A DNA stretch of 64,000 nucleotides from Henckelia pumila (Eukaryota; Streptophyta; Magnoliopsida; Lamiales; Gesneriaceae), in contig NC_133122.1 of assembly GCF_033568475.1 (NCBI RefSeq), forward strand, positions 188,224,949 to 188,288,948, written 5' to 3'. This document shows, one piece after another, positions 10,901 through 23,013 of this stretch; positions within the stretch are counted from its first letter, which is position 1; every line of letters starts with the position of its first letter. The position numbers and the translations under genes are program-made. Below the pieces are notes generated by a model that was given only the letters and a program-made list of their open reading frames with translations, did no database searches and was not told the origin of the DNA.

Positions 10901-13212
10901 CTTTCCACTAAACAAACTTCAGATTGTTGATTTAAGTTTTCTTGGTGTATATTTTCTTCCACAATTGTTTCTATTGCATTATCATCTTCATCTTCATTAA
11001 TACTTGGTTGTTTACATAAATTGAACACATTAAGTTCTAAAGTCATATTTCCAAAAGACAATTTCATTATTCCATTTCGACAATTAATTAGAGCATTTGA
11101 AGTTGCTAGAAATGGACGTCCCAATATTACTGGAATTTCGTTATGTACTTCTATTGGTTGTGTATCCAAGACAATAAAATCCACAGGATATATGAATTTA
11201 TCGACTTGAACTAACACATCTTCTACGATACCTCTAGGTATTTTGATTGACCTATCGGCTAGTAAAAGAGTAACAGATGTAGGTTTTAAATCTCCCAACT
11301 TAAGCTTTTCATAAACTGAATAAGGAATTAAATTCACACTTGCTCCCAAATCTAACAAAGCTTTTTTAATTTTATTTTTTCCAATAATACATGAAATTGT
11401 TGGACAACCGGGATCTTTATATTTCAAGGTAGAATTATTTTGAATAATAGAGCTTACTTGCTCCGTTAAGAATGCTTTCTTCTTTACATGCAATTGTCTT
11501 TTCACAGTACATAAATCTTTTAAAAACTTTGCATAAGAAGGCACTTGTTTAATAGCATCTAATAATGGAATATTTATTTTTACTTGTTTAAAAACTTCAT
11601 AAATATCAGAATCATTTTTTTGTTTTTTATTATTTACTAATGCATGAGGAAAAGGAACATGTTTATTTATTTTATCATCAATTTTCTTATTTTTAGGACT
11701 CAAAGCATCATCTTTCTCAAAAGTATCAGGATTTGAATCCTTACTCTTTGAGTTTAATTGATCTTTGTTTTCATCACTATATGGATCATTAACTATTTTA
11801 CCACTTCTAAGAGTAATAACAGATTTTACTTGATCAAATTTTTCTTGATTTTGATTTTTAGGATTAGGTTGTGGTTGAGATGGAAATTTTCCTTTTTCAT
11901 GAATATTAAGTGCAGATGCAAATTTTGCAAGAGTTTCTTTCAAATCATTCATAGATTGAATGTTTTGAATATTGATAGACTCTTGCTTTTGAATGTATGC
12001 ATGAATTTCATCTTCAAAATTTTTTCTTGGAGGTGGAATATAAGGAGCATAACCTTGATGACTTTGGTTATTTTGAAAAGGTTGTTGTGAAGGTTGTGCA
12101 TTATTATCGTTCCTCCAACTAAAATTGGGATGATTTCTCCAACCAGGATTGTATGTTTGTGAAAAAGGATCTAACGTTGGTTTTTTAAAATTGTTAACAT
12201 AATTGGCTTGTTCATGGAGACATTCTTTAAATGAAGGCAAAGTAGGACAATTTTTTGTAAGATGATCATGTGTGTCACATATATGACAAACAATTTCTTG
12301 AACACTTTTTAATTGATCACTCTTTTTCATTTCTAATGACTCGATTTTTCTTGCTAAAGATGCAAGTTTAGCTTGAACATCTACATCATCTTTAAGATGA
12401 TAAATACCACCCCCATTTGTTGAATTATTGGTTTTACTTGGTGGTTCAATTGAGCCTATATTATCCCAATTTTGAGCATTTTCTGCTAATGACTCCAAAT
12501 ATTCCATAGCTTCATTTGGGTTTTTATCTTCAAAAGTTCCATTACACATGAATTCTATCATTTGCCTATCTTTAGGTATTAAACCTTCATAAAAGTGAGA
12601 AACTATTCTCCATATTTCAAAACCATGATGTGGACATGTATTAAGTAACTCTTTATATCTATCCCAACATTGATAAAATGTTTCCCCTTGTTTTTGAGAA
12701 AAAGTTGTAATTTGTCTTTTAAAAGAGTTTGTTCTATGGGAAGGAAAAAACTTTTTTAGAAATTGTTGTTGCATTTCTTCCCATGATCTTATTGAACTTG
12801 ATCTCAAATTTTGCAACCATGTTTTAGCTTTATCTTTTAAGGAAAAAGGGAAAAGCTTTAATCGAACAGTATCCATGCTACAATTTTGATCATTATAAGT
12901 GTTGCAAACCTCCTCAAATTCTCTTAAATGCAAATATGGATTTTCAGAATCTAAGCCATGAAAATTTGGTAAAAGTTGAATGACTTGTGGCTTAAAATTG
13001 AAATTAGATGCATCAGAAGGAAAAACTAAACAAGATGGTGTACTAGTTCTTATTGGATTCATATGGTGCCTAAGTGTTCTTGGTTGTTCATGTTCTTGAT
13101 GATTATTATTATTATTATTATCATCTTGATTATTAGAATTATCGTCCATGTTTAAAATATTTTCAGTTACTCGAACAAGTCTACCACTTTGTTTACGACT
13201 CCAAACAATCAT
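7924..13212 (-). CDS. Gag-pol polyprotein of element E (Athila lineage)
   Basis: One open frame of 1762 codons. In order (residue positions rough): an asparagine-rich N-terminus, a retrotransposon gag domain (about 80-250), a CCHC-like knuckle [14 protein letters not shown] (about 310-325), an aspartic protease with DLGAS (about 640), reverse transcriptase with FMDD (about 1050), RNase H with CDASDYAVG (about 1190), an integrase HHCC zinc domain (about 1400-1440) and an integrase core with GIDFMGP, SDGG and NGQVE (about 1460-1570). The gag type and protease motif are those of Athila. The first ATG sits about 60 bases after the primer site; a second ATG at 13148, opening MDDNSNN, is an equally good start. 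The frame looks whole, consistent with the young LTRs. Confidence 0.93.
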   Translation of the reverse strand: MIVWSRKQSGRLVRVTENILNMDDNSNNQDDNNNNNNHQEHEQPRTLRHHMNPIRTSTPSCLVFPSDASNFNFKPQVIQLLPNFHGLDSENPYLHLREFEEVCNTYNDQNCSMDTVRLKLFPFSLKDKAKTWLQNLRSSSIRSWEEMQQQFLKKFFPSHRTNSFKRQITTFSQKQGETFYQCWDRYKELLNTCPHHGFEIWRIVSHFYEGLIPKDRQMIEFMCNGTFEDKNPNEAMEYLESLAENAQNWDNIGSIEPPSKTNNSTNGGGIYHLKDDVDVQAKLASLARKIESLEMKKSDQLKSVQEIVCHICDTHDHLTKNCPTLPSFKECLHEQANYVNNFKKPTLDPFSQTYNPGWRNHPNFSWRNDNNAQPSQQPFQNNQSHQGYAPYIPPPRKNFEDEIHAYIQKQESINIQNIQSMNDLKETLAKFASALNIHEKGKFPSQPQPNPKNQNQEKFDQVKSVITLRSGKIVNDPYSDENKDQLNSKSKDSNPDTFEKDDALSPKNKKIDDKINKHVPFPHALVNNKKQKNDSDIYEVFKQVKINIPLLDAIKQVPSYAKFLKDLCTVKRQLHVKKKAFLTEQVSSIIQNNSTLKYKDPGCPTISCIIGKNKIKKALLDLGASVNLIPYSVYEKLKLGDLKPTSVTLLLADRSIKIPRGIVEDVLVQVDKFIYPVDFIVLDTQPIEVHNEIPVILGRPFLATSNALINCRNGIMKLSFGNMTLELNVFNLCKQPSINEDEDDNAIETIVEENIHQENLNQQSEVCLVESFDSKNVFKSKLFEEINELEEVKENDHPKLELKPLPIELKYAFLGENQTYPIVISSTLLPKQEEDVITLLKKHKNAIGWTLQDIKGINPLICTHRIHLEENAKTYQQPQRRLNPHMKEVVKNEVLKLLDAGIIYPISDSKWVSPTQVVPKKSGITVIKNEKGELLQARIPSSWRMCIDYRKLNDATRKDHFPLPFLDQILEKVAGNPYYCFLDGYSGYYQIPISLEDQEKTTFTCPFGTFAFKRMPFGLCNAPATFQRCMLSIFSDMIEEFVEVFMDDITVFGNSFENCLKNLEEVLKRCEEKNLVLNWEKCHYMVKSGIVLGHVISEKGIEVDKAKVDVIANLPSPNTIKEIRSFLGHAGFYRRFIKNFSIISKPISNLLTKDAQFEWTQECETAFKKIINLLTTSPILQPPDWSLPFELMCDASDYAVGAVLEQRKEGKPYVIYYASRTLNSAQINYSTTEKELLSVVFALDKFRSYLIGSTTIVYTDHSAIKYLSNKQDAKPRLIRWILLLQEFDLVIKDKKGKENVVADHLSRIISKSSQNEIPINENFPDDQLFYATTMPWFANIVNFLVTNKIPSHWSSQDKNKFLKEVKKFYWDDPYLFKYCPDQIFRRCIPDNEVSSVIKFCHSEACGGHFSSKKTAAKIFQCGFYWPSLFKDTHSFCKSCENCQKMGSISKRNMMPLNPIMIIEIFDSWGIDFMGPFPLSFGFTYILVAVDYVSKWIEAIACRTNDHKVVIKFLKENIFSRFGIPRAIISDGGSHFINKSFSSLLRKYGITHKVSTPYHPQTNGQVELANKEIKQILEKTVNPNRKDWSLRLSDALWAYRTAFKTSMGMSPYRLVFGKHCHLPVEIEHKAYWAIKAFNTNLDDASKSRKLQLNELEELRNDAYENAKIYKDKTKAFHDKNIMRKSFEIGQKVLLYNSRLHLFPGKLRSRWSGPFIVKFVYPNGAVDVENPKNNNVFKVNGQRLKPFIENEVLNEEFMPLYDPT

Positions 13213-13269
13213 ACAATTAAAAACAACATACTATTTACATAATAACAAAATTAAACTTAATTTATACCT

Positions 13270-13286
13270 CCCCGGCAACGGCGCCA
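13270..13286 (-). other. Primer binding site of element E (tRNA-Asp type)
   Basis: The minus strand reads TGGCGCCGTTGCCGGGG, complementary to the 3' end of plant tRNA-Asp, the primer typical of Athila elements. It lies six bases inside the 5' LTR. Confidence 0.88.
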
Positions 13287-13292
13287 AAAACT

Positions 13293-15086
13293 TGCTACAA
13301 CTTAAATTGTAATTCACCCAAGTGTAGGTTGTCTGCAAGTAATATACTCGTGAGTACGAGATCGATCCACGGAGAGGATGTTGTAAGTTTAATTTTAGCA
13401 ATAATATATTATAGATGAAAATATTATTATAAAACTTCAAATACACAAATTATAAAATTGTCAAGGTTTTAAAGGTTCATTGTTGGTTTAATTAAGATTG
13501 CTAAATAAAAATAAATAAAAGAAACTAAAATAAAAATAAACATAAAAGAACAATGAAATATTTAAACAAGTATATCATATAATATAGTTCCCACTATATT
13601 AATATCAGATTAACCGATATTTAATACATGGTACCCATAATATATATATAGATGAATAAATATAAACATAAAAAGAACAATTAAATATTTAAACAAGTAT
13701 ATCATATAATATAGTTCCCACTATATTAATATCCACCGATATTTAATACATGGTACCCATAATATATATAAATGCATAAATATAAATTGACATAAAAGTA
13801 AATGTTAGATCAAATCACAATATTTTATTTAGAACAACCGGCAGAGCCACGCTATCGTCTAAATAAAATATATGACTTTATGTTAGATGCGATAAAGTAA
13901 ATGTTAGTTGCGGAAAAGTAAAAGTTAGATGCGAGAAAGTAAATGTTAGTTGCGGAAAAGTAAATGTTAGTTGCGATAAAGTAAAAGTTAGATGCGATAA
14001 ATTAAATGTTAGTTCAAATCACAATATATTATTTAGAACAACCGACAGTGTCACGCTATCGTCTAAATAATATATATGACTTTATTATAAATAGATACAT
14101 ATATTTATAGTATATAATTATTGTAGTAATTATTGTATCATATTTGACAACAAATCAAGGTAACCACATTCAAGGTACCAAGCATTTGATGTAAATAGAT
14201 AACAACAAATCATCCAAAATTATACCTACAAATAAAGATCAATTAGTAAAAATAAAAATAGAAAAGAAAAGAATATACAAAATATAGACAATCTTACTTG
14301 ACCAACAATGAAACCTTTTCACCTTGACATAAAAAGATTTAGCTTTTCATGAACATGAAACTCAAGAATAAAGATAAAAGAAATTTCATACTTGAACTTG
14401 AGAAACTTGCACACTCAAACTTTTATTCTCACACACACAATATTTATTTTACAAATGAAGAATTCTCTACACTCTTGCACACTACAAAGCTTATACAACA
14501 CATCTATTTATAGGCCAAATGAGAGGAAGAGTCCAAGGCTCATTAAATGTGAAATAGTAAAGTTGGTGGGTGCTTGTCTCCTTGAATGTCAATACCATGA
14601 CCCAACTTTAATTGGCATGTTTGATGCCTTAGACCACCGATTCAGCCTTTCTTTTCAACATAGAACACGTAGGATATTTTGTGTAGATGTGTTTGGACAA
14701 CTCATTCACCCCTTTTGGATAAAATATGAAATACTTATGATATTTTTACTCCAAGCTGGTCATAGTAAAAGTAAATCTATCTCCATTTTGATGTTTTATT
14801 ATTTTGATCATCTTAATGAAGTTTTTGGAATTTCTTGTCTTCTACAAAGTTGAAGATGCCTCTTTTGTGATTCTACAGGTTTTGAGATTACTCCATTATG
14901 ACCACTGTAGCTTGAGTAATTTTATTTTTACCAAACCTGCGCAAACCGTAAAATACAACATTTTAGTAAAACATTTAAATATAAACACATAACACTAAAA
15001 TAATACAACTTCATAATTTTAATTAAACTTAAATTTTAAAACACACTTTTTAACATATAAATAATTACAAATTTTAAGTTTCATCA
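13293..15086 (-). repeat. 5' LTR of element E
   Basis: This matches the 3' LTR at 3149-4944, with one fewer TA unit near 13765. It carries the promoter for the element on the minus strand; I could not fix a TATA box with certainty in the AT-rich sequence. Confidence 0.93.
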
Positions 15087-16843
15087 AACATCATATCATA
15101 TCAAAATCGAAATCAAAGATCCACTACCTGCGATGGATCGACAATAACATCATCAAGTTCTAACTCAAGAACAAATAATAGTCAAGTATATGATTTAGCG
15201 GGACAACTCAAGAAGCATCATTCTTGAGTTTCAAATCCCTGACTCTCGATATCGTCTTATACCTGTCAATCTCGATTCTTGAGGTGCTCCAAATCTGGAC
15301 ACTACCATAAGAATAAATATCAAAATTCCGCTCAAGACTCAACTAAATCTTCAAGGCACAATTAGTTGCAATATTGATCCCGATTCGAAGTCTAGAATCC
15401 CGAGCTCGATATCCTTTCATTCAAATATGAATTCATATCAATATAGCTAAGAAACATCAACAAGGATTCATATCGTTTTCAACTCAATCATAAAACTCGA
15501 AATTGAATCCATTCTTGAACCGGTACTCAAAACTCTATTATAACAATCCTTCAATATTCTTAAATTCAAATCCACTATATATCAGCAGATCTAACATCAT
15601 ATAGTCAACATAATCAAATGTTCAGAAGTCTAACATATGCTGAACATTCACAACAATCTTACTCGACATAATCTACTAATTGTTCAAATCGTAATTCAAC
15701 TTCAACATTCAAATCAATCCATTCGAACTCGAACTTGCCGCTTCGGATTCAATATCATTCATTTCAAATCTGAAATGAAATGATATAATATCAAATATCA
15801 TCTTCATTCTCATTTCAATCTCATCAAAGTGTAAACAATCTCAAATCTTGATCAATCAATCAAAATTCAAACCACCAGCGTAATGATTCGAAACCGGTAA
15901 TTCCAAAGACCTCACATCATTATTTCTAGCATCTAAAACCTATATCATCATCAATTCATCATCAACAATTCAAAATTAAGCAGCAAGAAATTTCAGAATT
16001 CTCGAAAATCTTGCAAAAATTATAAACATTTCCAAACGACGATCTTTTCTCAATTCGACTTAAATATGCTATCGTCGTATATACTAGAACACGTTTATAC
16101 AATCAAAACTGAATTCGAGCAATATCATAAAAATATAAACATCGTAGAACTTTGTAATACTTACGTCAAAACGTAGCACTCGAAGCCGTGATCGCAAATA
16201 TACGATCAATTTTGAATTCTACCGGGCGGATCGATTTTAATCGGCTTTGGAATTAACCAAAAATGGTTTGGAAGCTTTCTTCCTCTTCCTCTCTCGATCC
16301 TTCTGCTGGGAATTGGAGAAGATACATATAATTCCCACATATACACATTTATGCCCACTTGCCAAAGAAATTTGCACTTCGGTCCCTGAAACTTCTTCCA
16401 AACTTCAATTCAGTCCTTGGAAATTCTTTTAATTCAATTTCAATCCAAAATAATTTAAGAATATTATAATTTATATCTAAACTCTACAAATTCTCAAATT
16501 AAATATTCGCGGATTAGAATAAGTAAACTGCACTTTAGCCCTCGGAACTGCGATATTTGCAAATCAGTCCCTGTGCGAGTTTATCTTCAAAGTAAATCCT
16601 TTAATTCTCGGAACTTGGAATTTAATTTTTAAATTCCATAAATATTTAATTCCATTATCTTCATATTTTAATTTAAGAATACCGGAATTTAAATATCAAA
16701 ATCCTTAAATTCTCAAATTAAATATTTTCGGCTTGGAAATTAAATTTCTAATTTCCATAACTTCCTCAAATACTATTTTCCCAAAATACAGAATTTAAAT
16801 CTAAAATTCCATAATTAATAACTTAATATTTCAGAGCCTTACA

Positions 16844-16955
16844 GGATCGGAGGCTCCGAACAGTAACGGAGGATCCGAAGTCAGGAATGGAGGATCCGAA
16901 CCAGTTCGGAGGATCAGAAGTCGAGTTCGGAGGCTCCAAATTGTGGCTATAAATA
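16844..16955 (+). promoter_or_regulatory. Palindrome array and TATA box of LTR C'
   Basis: About five copies of GGAGG-x-TCCGAA-like dyads precede TATAAATA (16948-16955), followed by a CT-rich leader. The layout matches the promoters of LTR D and LTR F. The TATA call is firm; the role of the dyads is inference. Confidence 0.65.
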
Positions 16956-18042
16956 GGGGAGCTGAAATTCATTTTCACTCGCACCTGTCCTCTCTTCTCT
17001 CTCCATTCCTAGGCCTTCTAACTCAGATCTAGGGAGATCTAGGCGTCCTATGGGAAATCTGAAAGTGGCATAGCGATCCAGGCGTCATAGCGGAGCTGTG
17101 GCCTAGTTTTGAGGCAAGAGACAACAATGTGCTAACGAAGGACGCAAGTATAGCTTTGGCTTCCTAAAAATATTTATGAGTATGCAATAGTTTAGTTAAG
17201 GCTTTTAGAGTTTCATTAATTATGCATGGGTATTTGCATTGTAGTTGCAGTAGACTGGACCAGTAGGCATGGGATCTAGACCAGCGGTGCTAGGAATTTC
17301 CTGCAATTTTTAGAGGTACGTAAGTACTAACTGAGATAGACGGCATGATATATTTTCATGTATGTTTCATGATTATGTGCTATATGTTTTATCATGTTTT
17401 ATCATGTTTTACCGCCTTAGCACATGCACGATTTTACGTATGACTGCATCCCGAGAGATGTAAGTCATTGACAGTCTCCATAGGGAACAGTGATCTCATG
17501 TTGGACTCGAGTCAGGTATGACAGTTTCCATATGGGACTTGTATCCTATTTTGGATTTGGGTCAGGATGGGTTTGGCTCAGCCCTGATATAGAATATACG
17601 AGTACCCCGCGGAGTCGCTCTCTAGTCAGTACTGCATATTCCTGGCGCCTTGAGCAAGTGTTTTACCTGGGATTTTAAATCATCTTTGTGCGCATATTTG
17701 TACTTATATCATTGTTTATGTATTGAGCGTAGTCTCTCACGTCCCTGTGTTTGGGTATTGTGGTGTACCTTGTGACGGGACAGGTTTGAGGCTGGACGGT
17801 CCAGGCGGCTCTCAGCAGGATTGAGGATCCGAGAGCGTGAGGTTTTAGAGGGTAGAGATTTGTTTACCCTGAACCTTTGATTTGATTGTATAATGGTATT
17901 TATACACTTATGTTATCGTCGGTTGTATTCTGCCGATTGGATTTGTTGTATTTTAAATTATCCGCTCCTTATGCTTTAACTATTATTGCATGCGCTTTAT
18001 TATAACTTTGATTAGATAGTGGATCCGGGTTGGGTCACTACA
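16844..18042 (+). mobile_element. LTR C' (plus strand), 3' portion, of a Tekay-like element
   Basis: A plus-strand LTR fragment ending GGGTTGGGTCACTACA at 18042, the same end type as the LTRs of element D. A TATAAATA box lies at 16948-16955, preceded by an array of TCGGAGG/CTCCGAA-type inverted motifs (16844-16940). No primer site follows 18042, where the integrase of element A resumes, so this is a 3' LTR or a solo LTR. Its 5' part lies beyond element C, off the left edge. It interrupts A and is interrupted by C. Confidence 0.6.
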
Positions 18043-20541
18043 TTAGCCATTTTCTTATAAGGGCAAGTTTAATCATATGGAATAAAATGGGCTGATTTCG
18101 ACAGTCTATCAACAATCACCCAAATAGCATCACAACCATGAACAGATCGAGGTAGGTGTGTCATGAAATACATAGCAATGTGCTCCTAATTCCACTGCGG
18201 CACTTCCAGACAATGTAACATACCACCAGGTCTCATCCTCTCAGCTTTAACCTGTTGGAAAGTCAAACATCTTGCTACAAAGTCTGAAATTTCCTTTTTC
18301 ATACCTTCCCACCAAAACTGGGATCGCAAGGCATGATACATCTTCCTATTTCCTTGGTGAACACTGTGTCGACTACAATGTGCTTCTCGGAAGATAGCTT
18401 CTTTCAAGTCTATCAAATTTGGAACCACAAGTCTTATTTTAAAACGCAAACTTCCATCTGAAGTGACATCAAACTTATCTGAATGTCCCGTTTGAGACAA
18501 TTCTTTCAACTTCTGAATATAAGGATCAGTCCTTTGCGCTGTTTTGATGTCAGAAACTAACCGTGGTTCAACTTGAATAGACGAAACAATGAAGTAGTTG
18601 CCACTAGGTTGGTAAGTCCAACCTGAAGTCCCCAAGTTCTCATGGACTTTAGAGATTTTAAGAGATGTTAACATCGCATTCTGAACTTTTCGGCTAAGAG
18701 CATCAGCAACTAGATTCATCTTACCGGGTTGATAATGAATATCACAATCAAAGTCCTTAAGCAATTCCATCCAGCTCTCATTTTCAGATCAGATTGTGTG
18801 AAAATATACTTAAAACTTTTGTGATTAGAATATATCCCAAACTGTTCTCCGTACAGATAATGACGCCATATTTTCAATGCAATTACAATGACACCCAAGT
18901 ATATATCATGAATTGGATATAAAGTTTCATGAGGCTTCAAATGACGTGATGCATAAGAAATAACTCGCCCATGTTGCATGAAAACACATCCAAGTCCATT
19001 TAGAGAAGCATCTGTACAAACGACAAACCCACTTGAGCCCAAACGTAAAGCTAAAACAGGGGTTGTGGTTAACTTTTCTTTCAATGTCTGAAAACTAGTT
19101 TCACACTCTCTAGTCCAAACAAAACGTCTATCTTTTTGTGTCAGTTGTGCCATAGGCTTCGCTATTTTAGAAAATTCTTCGATAAATCACCTGTAATATC
19201 CAGCCAATCCCAAGAAACTACAAATCTCTGAAACATTCTTGGGTGTTGTCCAATTAAGGACAACATCGATTTTATTGGGATCAACAGACACTCCCTGAGC
19301 TGATATTACATGTCCCTAAAATACAACTCTGTCTAACCAGAACTCACACTTTGAAAACTTGGCATACAACTGTGCAGTTCTGAGAGTTTGAAGAACTAAC
19401 CTCAAATGATCTCGATGCTCGTTCAATGATTTTGAATAGATCAGAATGTCATCAATGAAAACGATAACAAATCTGTCTATAAACTCTCGAAATATATGGT
19501 TCATCAAATCCATAAAAACCGCTGGAGCATTCGTTAACCAAAATGGCATGAAGAGGAATTCATAGTGACCATATCGTGTCCGAAACGCTGTCTTTGGAAT
19601 ATCTTCTTCACGAACTCGAAGCTGATGGTAACCATAACGAAGATCAATTTTTGAGTACACAGACGTGCCTTGCAACTGATCAAACAAATCGTCAATGCGT
19701 GGCAATGGGTATTTATTCTTCACTGTGATTTGATTTAACTGACGGTAATCAATACACATCCTCATCGATCCATCTTTCTTTTTCACAAATAGTATAGGAG
19801 CTCCCCATGGCGACTGATATAACCTTTCTCCAGGAGATCCTGCAACTGTTCTTTTAATTCTTTCAATTTTGTTGGAGCTAATCGATAAGGTGCTTTGGAA
19901 ACTGGATTTTCTCCTGGCATCAAATCAATACTAAAATCTATTTCCCTTTGAGGCGGAAAGCCTGGAATCTCTTCGGGAAATACGTCAGGAAATTCCTCAA
20001 CCACTGGAATATCAGTAACTTTCAATCTCTTATCTTGAGTAGCATCTACTGCATAGGTCAAATACCCTTCACTCCCAGCAGACAATAACCCAAAAATCTG
20101 CATGGTTGACACTAAAGGGATACGGGAGTGAGAATCATCACCATAAAAATTCCATTTACCACCAACATACGGTCGGAATCTTACTACTCCATGAAAACAA
20201 TCAACAGTAGCTCGGTAGTTGGTCAAAGTATCCATTCCGATAATACAATAAAAATCAGACATAGACAACTTTATCAAGTTTGTTATCGTAATACTTTCAT
20301 CAAAACGAATTACACAGTTTATCACTATCTCACGCGATCTCAAACACACACCGGCAGGGATAGACACAGACACTGGATCAATCAACAAGGTAGTAGCAAT
20401 CTCATGCTCAACAATAAATGCAGCAGATAGAAATGAATGAGATGCTCTTGTGTCTATCAATATACGAGCAGGATGATCAAGGATCAAACATATACCTGCT
20501 ATAACCCCTACAGGTGCATCCTGAGCCTGGTCGTGAGTCAA
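18043..20541 (-). pseudogene. Pol region of element A (protease to integrase), broken
   Basis: In minus-strand order one can recognise an aspartic protease, reverse transcriptase with FIDDILIYS, an RNase H-like part with CTDASLNGLG, the integrase HHCC zinc domain near 18190-18400, and the first part of the integrase core down to 18043. The sequence is clearly Ty3/gypsy pol. Several breaks are present, so no product is expected. Confidence 0.85.
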
Positions 20542-20699
20542 CGCATGAACTCTAGCCTGCTGAGGCCCTGGAAAATGCTGTTGAGAAGGACCTCTCAGTT
20601 GGGAGAAACTGGGTTGTGGTGCAAATTGAGGAGTGAAAGGTCTAGGAGCTGGAGCTCGAGGAAACTGGCTAGTCTAAGAAGACTGATGATGTTGTCCTC

Positions 20700-21177
20700 C
20701 CCCACTAGGAAAAACCTTTGCATAATGTTCTGGTTGGCCACAAGTACGACAAACTCCCTGAACTCCTATGCACTGATCGGATGGATGCCTTCCTCCACAC
20801 CTATTGCAAGACTCTCTACGACCCCATGAAGATCCCCCACCATGAGAACTACCAGAACTAGAGGAACTGCTAAATGACTTTTCCTGAATTGCTTTCTGTA
20901 AGGCTTAAATCTTTGCGGCCTAGGTTGCTGAAATGACTGTTGGGGTGCAACAGATGAGTTTGCTAAAAATTGTGCAGTTTCAGTGGGTGCTTGCATTGTA
21001 TACTGTGGTCGACCCCTTCTTAACCCTGCTTCATGCCTTATGGCTTTGTCAACCGCATCAGCATAATCGACTGGGTTGCAAGCCAAGACCAAGGAGTACA
21101 GATTCTGATTCAATCCTTCCATAAACTTTTCGAGTTTAGCTCCATCTTTGGCAGCAATGTGCGGCACATAAGTAAAC
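20700..21177 (-). pseudogene. C-terminal gag of element A with CCHC knuckle
   Basis: The stretch after the insertion of element B contains the end of the gag domain (FMEGLNQNLYSLV) and, near 20720-20760, a zinc knuckle of the form CRTCGQPEHYA. The opposite side of the same gag lies at 35728-36500. Broken. Confidence 0.75.
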
Positions 21178-22147
21178 TGATGTGAATTCTTAATGTATGG
21201 AAGGCAAACACGACTATATTAAAATCGTATCCTCAATCCAATAACAAAAGAAATCAAGAAATTGCACAATCTTTAAAACAAGTAAAGGTTTTGGATTATT
21301 CACCTTTAGTTTACTTGAAACTAGCAACAAACAATCACGAATAAAAATAATTGATCACAACGGGACCTTCAGAAAACCTGTTTCTGACAACCCACGAGGA
21401 TAATCAATCGACAAATGCCACAAAGTATGAACTTTGATAAGTTTGATTTTTGAACAAAGCACAAAGCTTCAATAAAAATTCTAGAGAGAATTTTATGTAT
21501 AAAAATCTGAAATCTTAAATTGTATTCAATAATGAATGTTTGTTGTATTTATAATACAACTACAAAAAATAATAAAAGATATCGCAAAATATATCTAAAG
21601 ATATAATAATATCTCCTAAAAGTTTTCTAGTAGGAATAAAAGACTCAAAATATGAAAATAATGCCAAAAAATATCAAAAAGTCTCGCACACACACAAAAC
21701 GCTGAACCGTGTGAGAGAGTGCAGGCGCGGGCGCGGGCGCACATAAGACTCTGTCTGGAAATCTTGAAAACACTCAGAACAGGCGCGGGCACGCGGCAGA
21801 CAGGCGCGGGCGCGTACAAGGTTCTGTCTGGAAATCTTCATAATTGCAAGGACGCGCGGGCGCGCGTGAAACAAGGCGCGGGCGCGCATGCGTCTCGGAC
21901 TAGGTGACTTATTTTTGAGTTCTCTTTGACATTTTCTCCACTTTCTTGACGTCTTTGGACTTCAATAATATTGTAACATCCCTCAAAGTGATCTTCAAGA
22001 ATTCCAATGCCATCTTGACAATTCATCTTCAACGATTGAAGCGCATCTTTGAATCTCTTAGCTCGACCTCTTGTAATTGGTCCTCTTAGCATCTCCAACG
22101 GATCCTTAACCACGTGATCAACATGCGAGCTATCCATGATCGCATCA
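21178..22147 (-). repeat. 3' LTR of element B
   Basis: 970 bp, paired with 34800-35722. It holds a GC-rich array of GCGCGGGCGCG-like units at 21720-21895 that is shorter in the partner LTR. The last coding frame of the element runs into this LTR. Confidence 0.88.
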
Positions 22148-23013
22148 TCCTCCCCTTCTTGAAAAGGATTTGACCTCAAATCTCGTTCATCAGCTACATC
22201 AAACAACTACAAGTCAGAAACATTAAAAGTAGTACTTACATTATAATCACCTGGAAAGTCTAATTTGTAGGCGTTGTCATTGATCCGCTCCAATATTTGA
22301 AAAGGTCCATCGCCTCTAGGGAACAACTTAGAAAGCCGCTTCTCCGAAAAACATTCCTTCCTCAAATGCAACCACACCCAATCACCTGGTTCAAATACAA
22401 CCTTTTTTTTTACCTTTATTTTCTTGCTTTGTGTATTGCAAGTTCTTTTTTTCAATATTCGCCTTAACCTTTGCATGAAAATTTCACACAAACTCCGCCT
22501 TTTTCTTACCATCCATGTTAACCCTTTCACTCATAGGCAAAGACATTAAATCCAACGGGGTTAAAGGATTAAAACCATACACAATTTCAAATGGTGAAAA
22601 ATTTGTAGTAGAATGCACACTACGATTATATGCAAACTCAAAAAATGGTAAACATTCATCCCAAATCTTAAATTTCTTTTTAATTATAGTACGCAATAAA
22701 GTTCCTAACGTCCTATTAACAACCTCAGTTTGACCATCCGTTTGGGGATGACATGTAGTCGAAAACAGTAATTTAGTACCAAGTTTGCACCATAATGTTT
22801 TCCAAAAGTAGCTCAAGAACCGAGTATCTCTATCAGACACGATTCCTAGACATGTCATGCAATCTTACAATCTCATTAAAGAATAGATCCGCAACATGAG
22901 AAGCATCATCAGATTTATGACAAGCAATAAAATGAGCCATTTTTGAAAATCTATCAACCACCACAAACACTGAATCCCTCCCCTTCTTAGACCTTGGTAG
23001 TCCTAAAACAAAA
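21838..23013 (-). pseudogene. Integrase core and C-terminus of element B, extending into its 3' LTR
   Basis: The integrase core (SDRDTRF, then [13 protein letters not shown]) lies between 22484 and 23013. It is followed by a C-terminal region with FEPGDWVWLHLRKE and GDGPFQILERINDNAY. The final frame (21838-22206) crosses the LTR boundary at 22147. CRM elements are known for a C-terminal part partly encoded by the 3' LTR. The integrase is separated by element D from its zinc domain at 30594-30809. Broken. Confidence 0.7.

Larger units (their letters stand above)
3149..15086 (-). mobile_element. Element E: young Athila-lineage Ty3/gypsy retrotransposon that looks whole and carries two extra genes
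   Basis: A complete LTR element on the minus strand, 11.9 kb, flanked by the 5-bp target duplication AACAT (3144-3148 and 15087-15091). Parts in transcription order: 5' LTR 13293-15086, tRNA-Asp primer site 13270-13286, gag-pol 13212-7924, a zinc-finger gene 7777-7226, a LOG gene 7035-6397, a large inverted repeat 6130-5020, a polypurine tract at 4956-4945, and 3' LTR 3149-4944. The tRNA-Asp primer site, the gag type and the FMDD reverse transcriptase place it in the Athila lineage. The LTRs are 1796 and 1794 bp; the only difference I found is one TA unit in a microsatellite. That implies very recent insertion. It sits inside the LTR of element C and is the top layer of the pile. Confidence 0.93.
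2292..16843 (-). mobile_element. 5' LTR of element C, split by insertion of element E
   Basis: The LTR is in two pieces, 2292-3148 and 15087-16843, about 2.6 kb in total once element E is removed. Read on plus it begins TGTTGTGGGGGC next to the primer site and ends CAGAGCCTTACA, so on its own strand it is TGTAAGG...CCACAACA with the usual TG/CA ends. The right boundary is inferred from the terminal dinucleotide and from the abrupt change at 16844 into a plus-strand LTR with its own promoter. The partner LTR is outside the window, so this boundary cannot be confirmed here. Confidence 0.5.

Noticed and set aside
11758-12090. Plus-strand frame of 110 codons
   Set aside because: It is antisense to the gag region of element E and has no domain.
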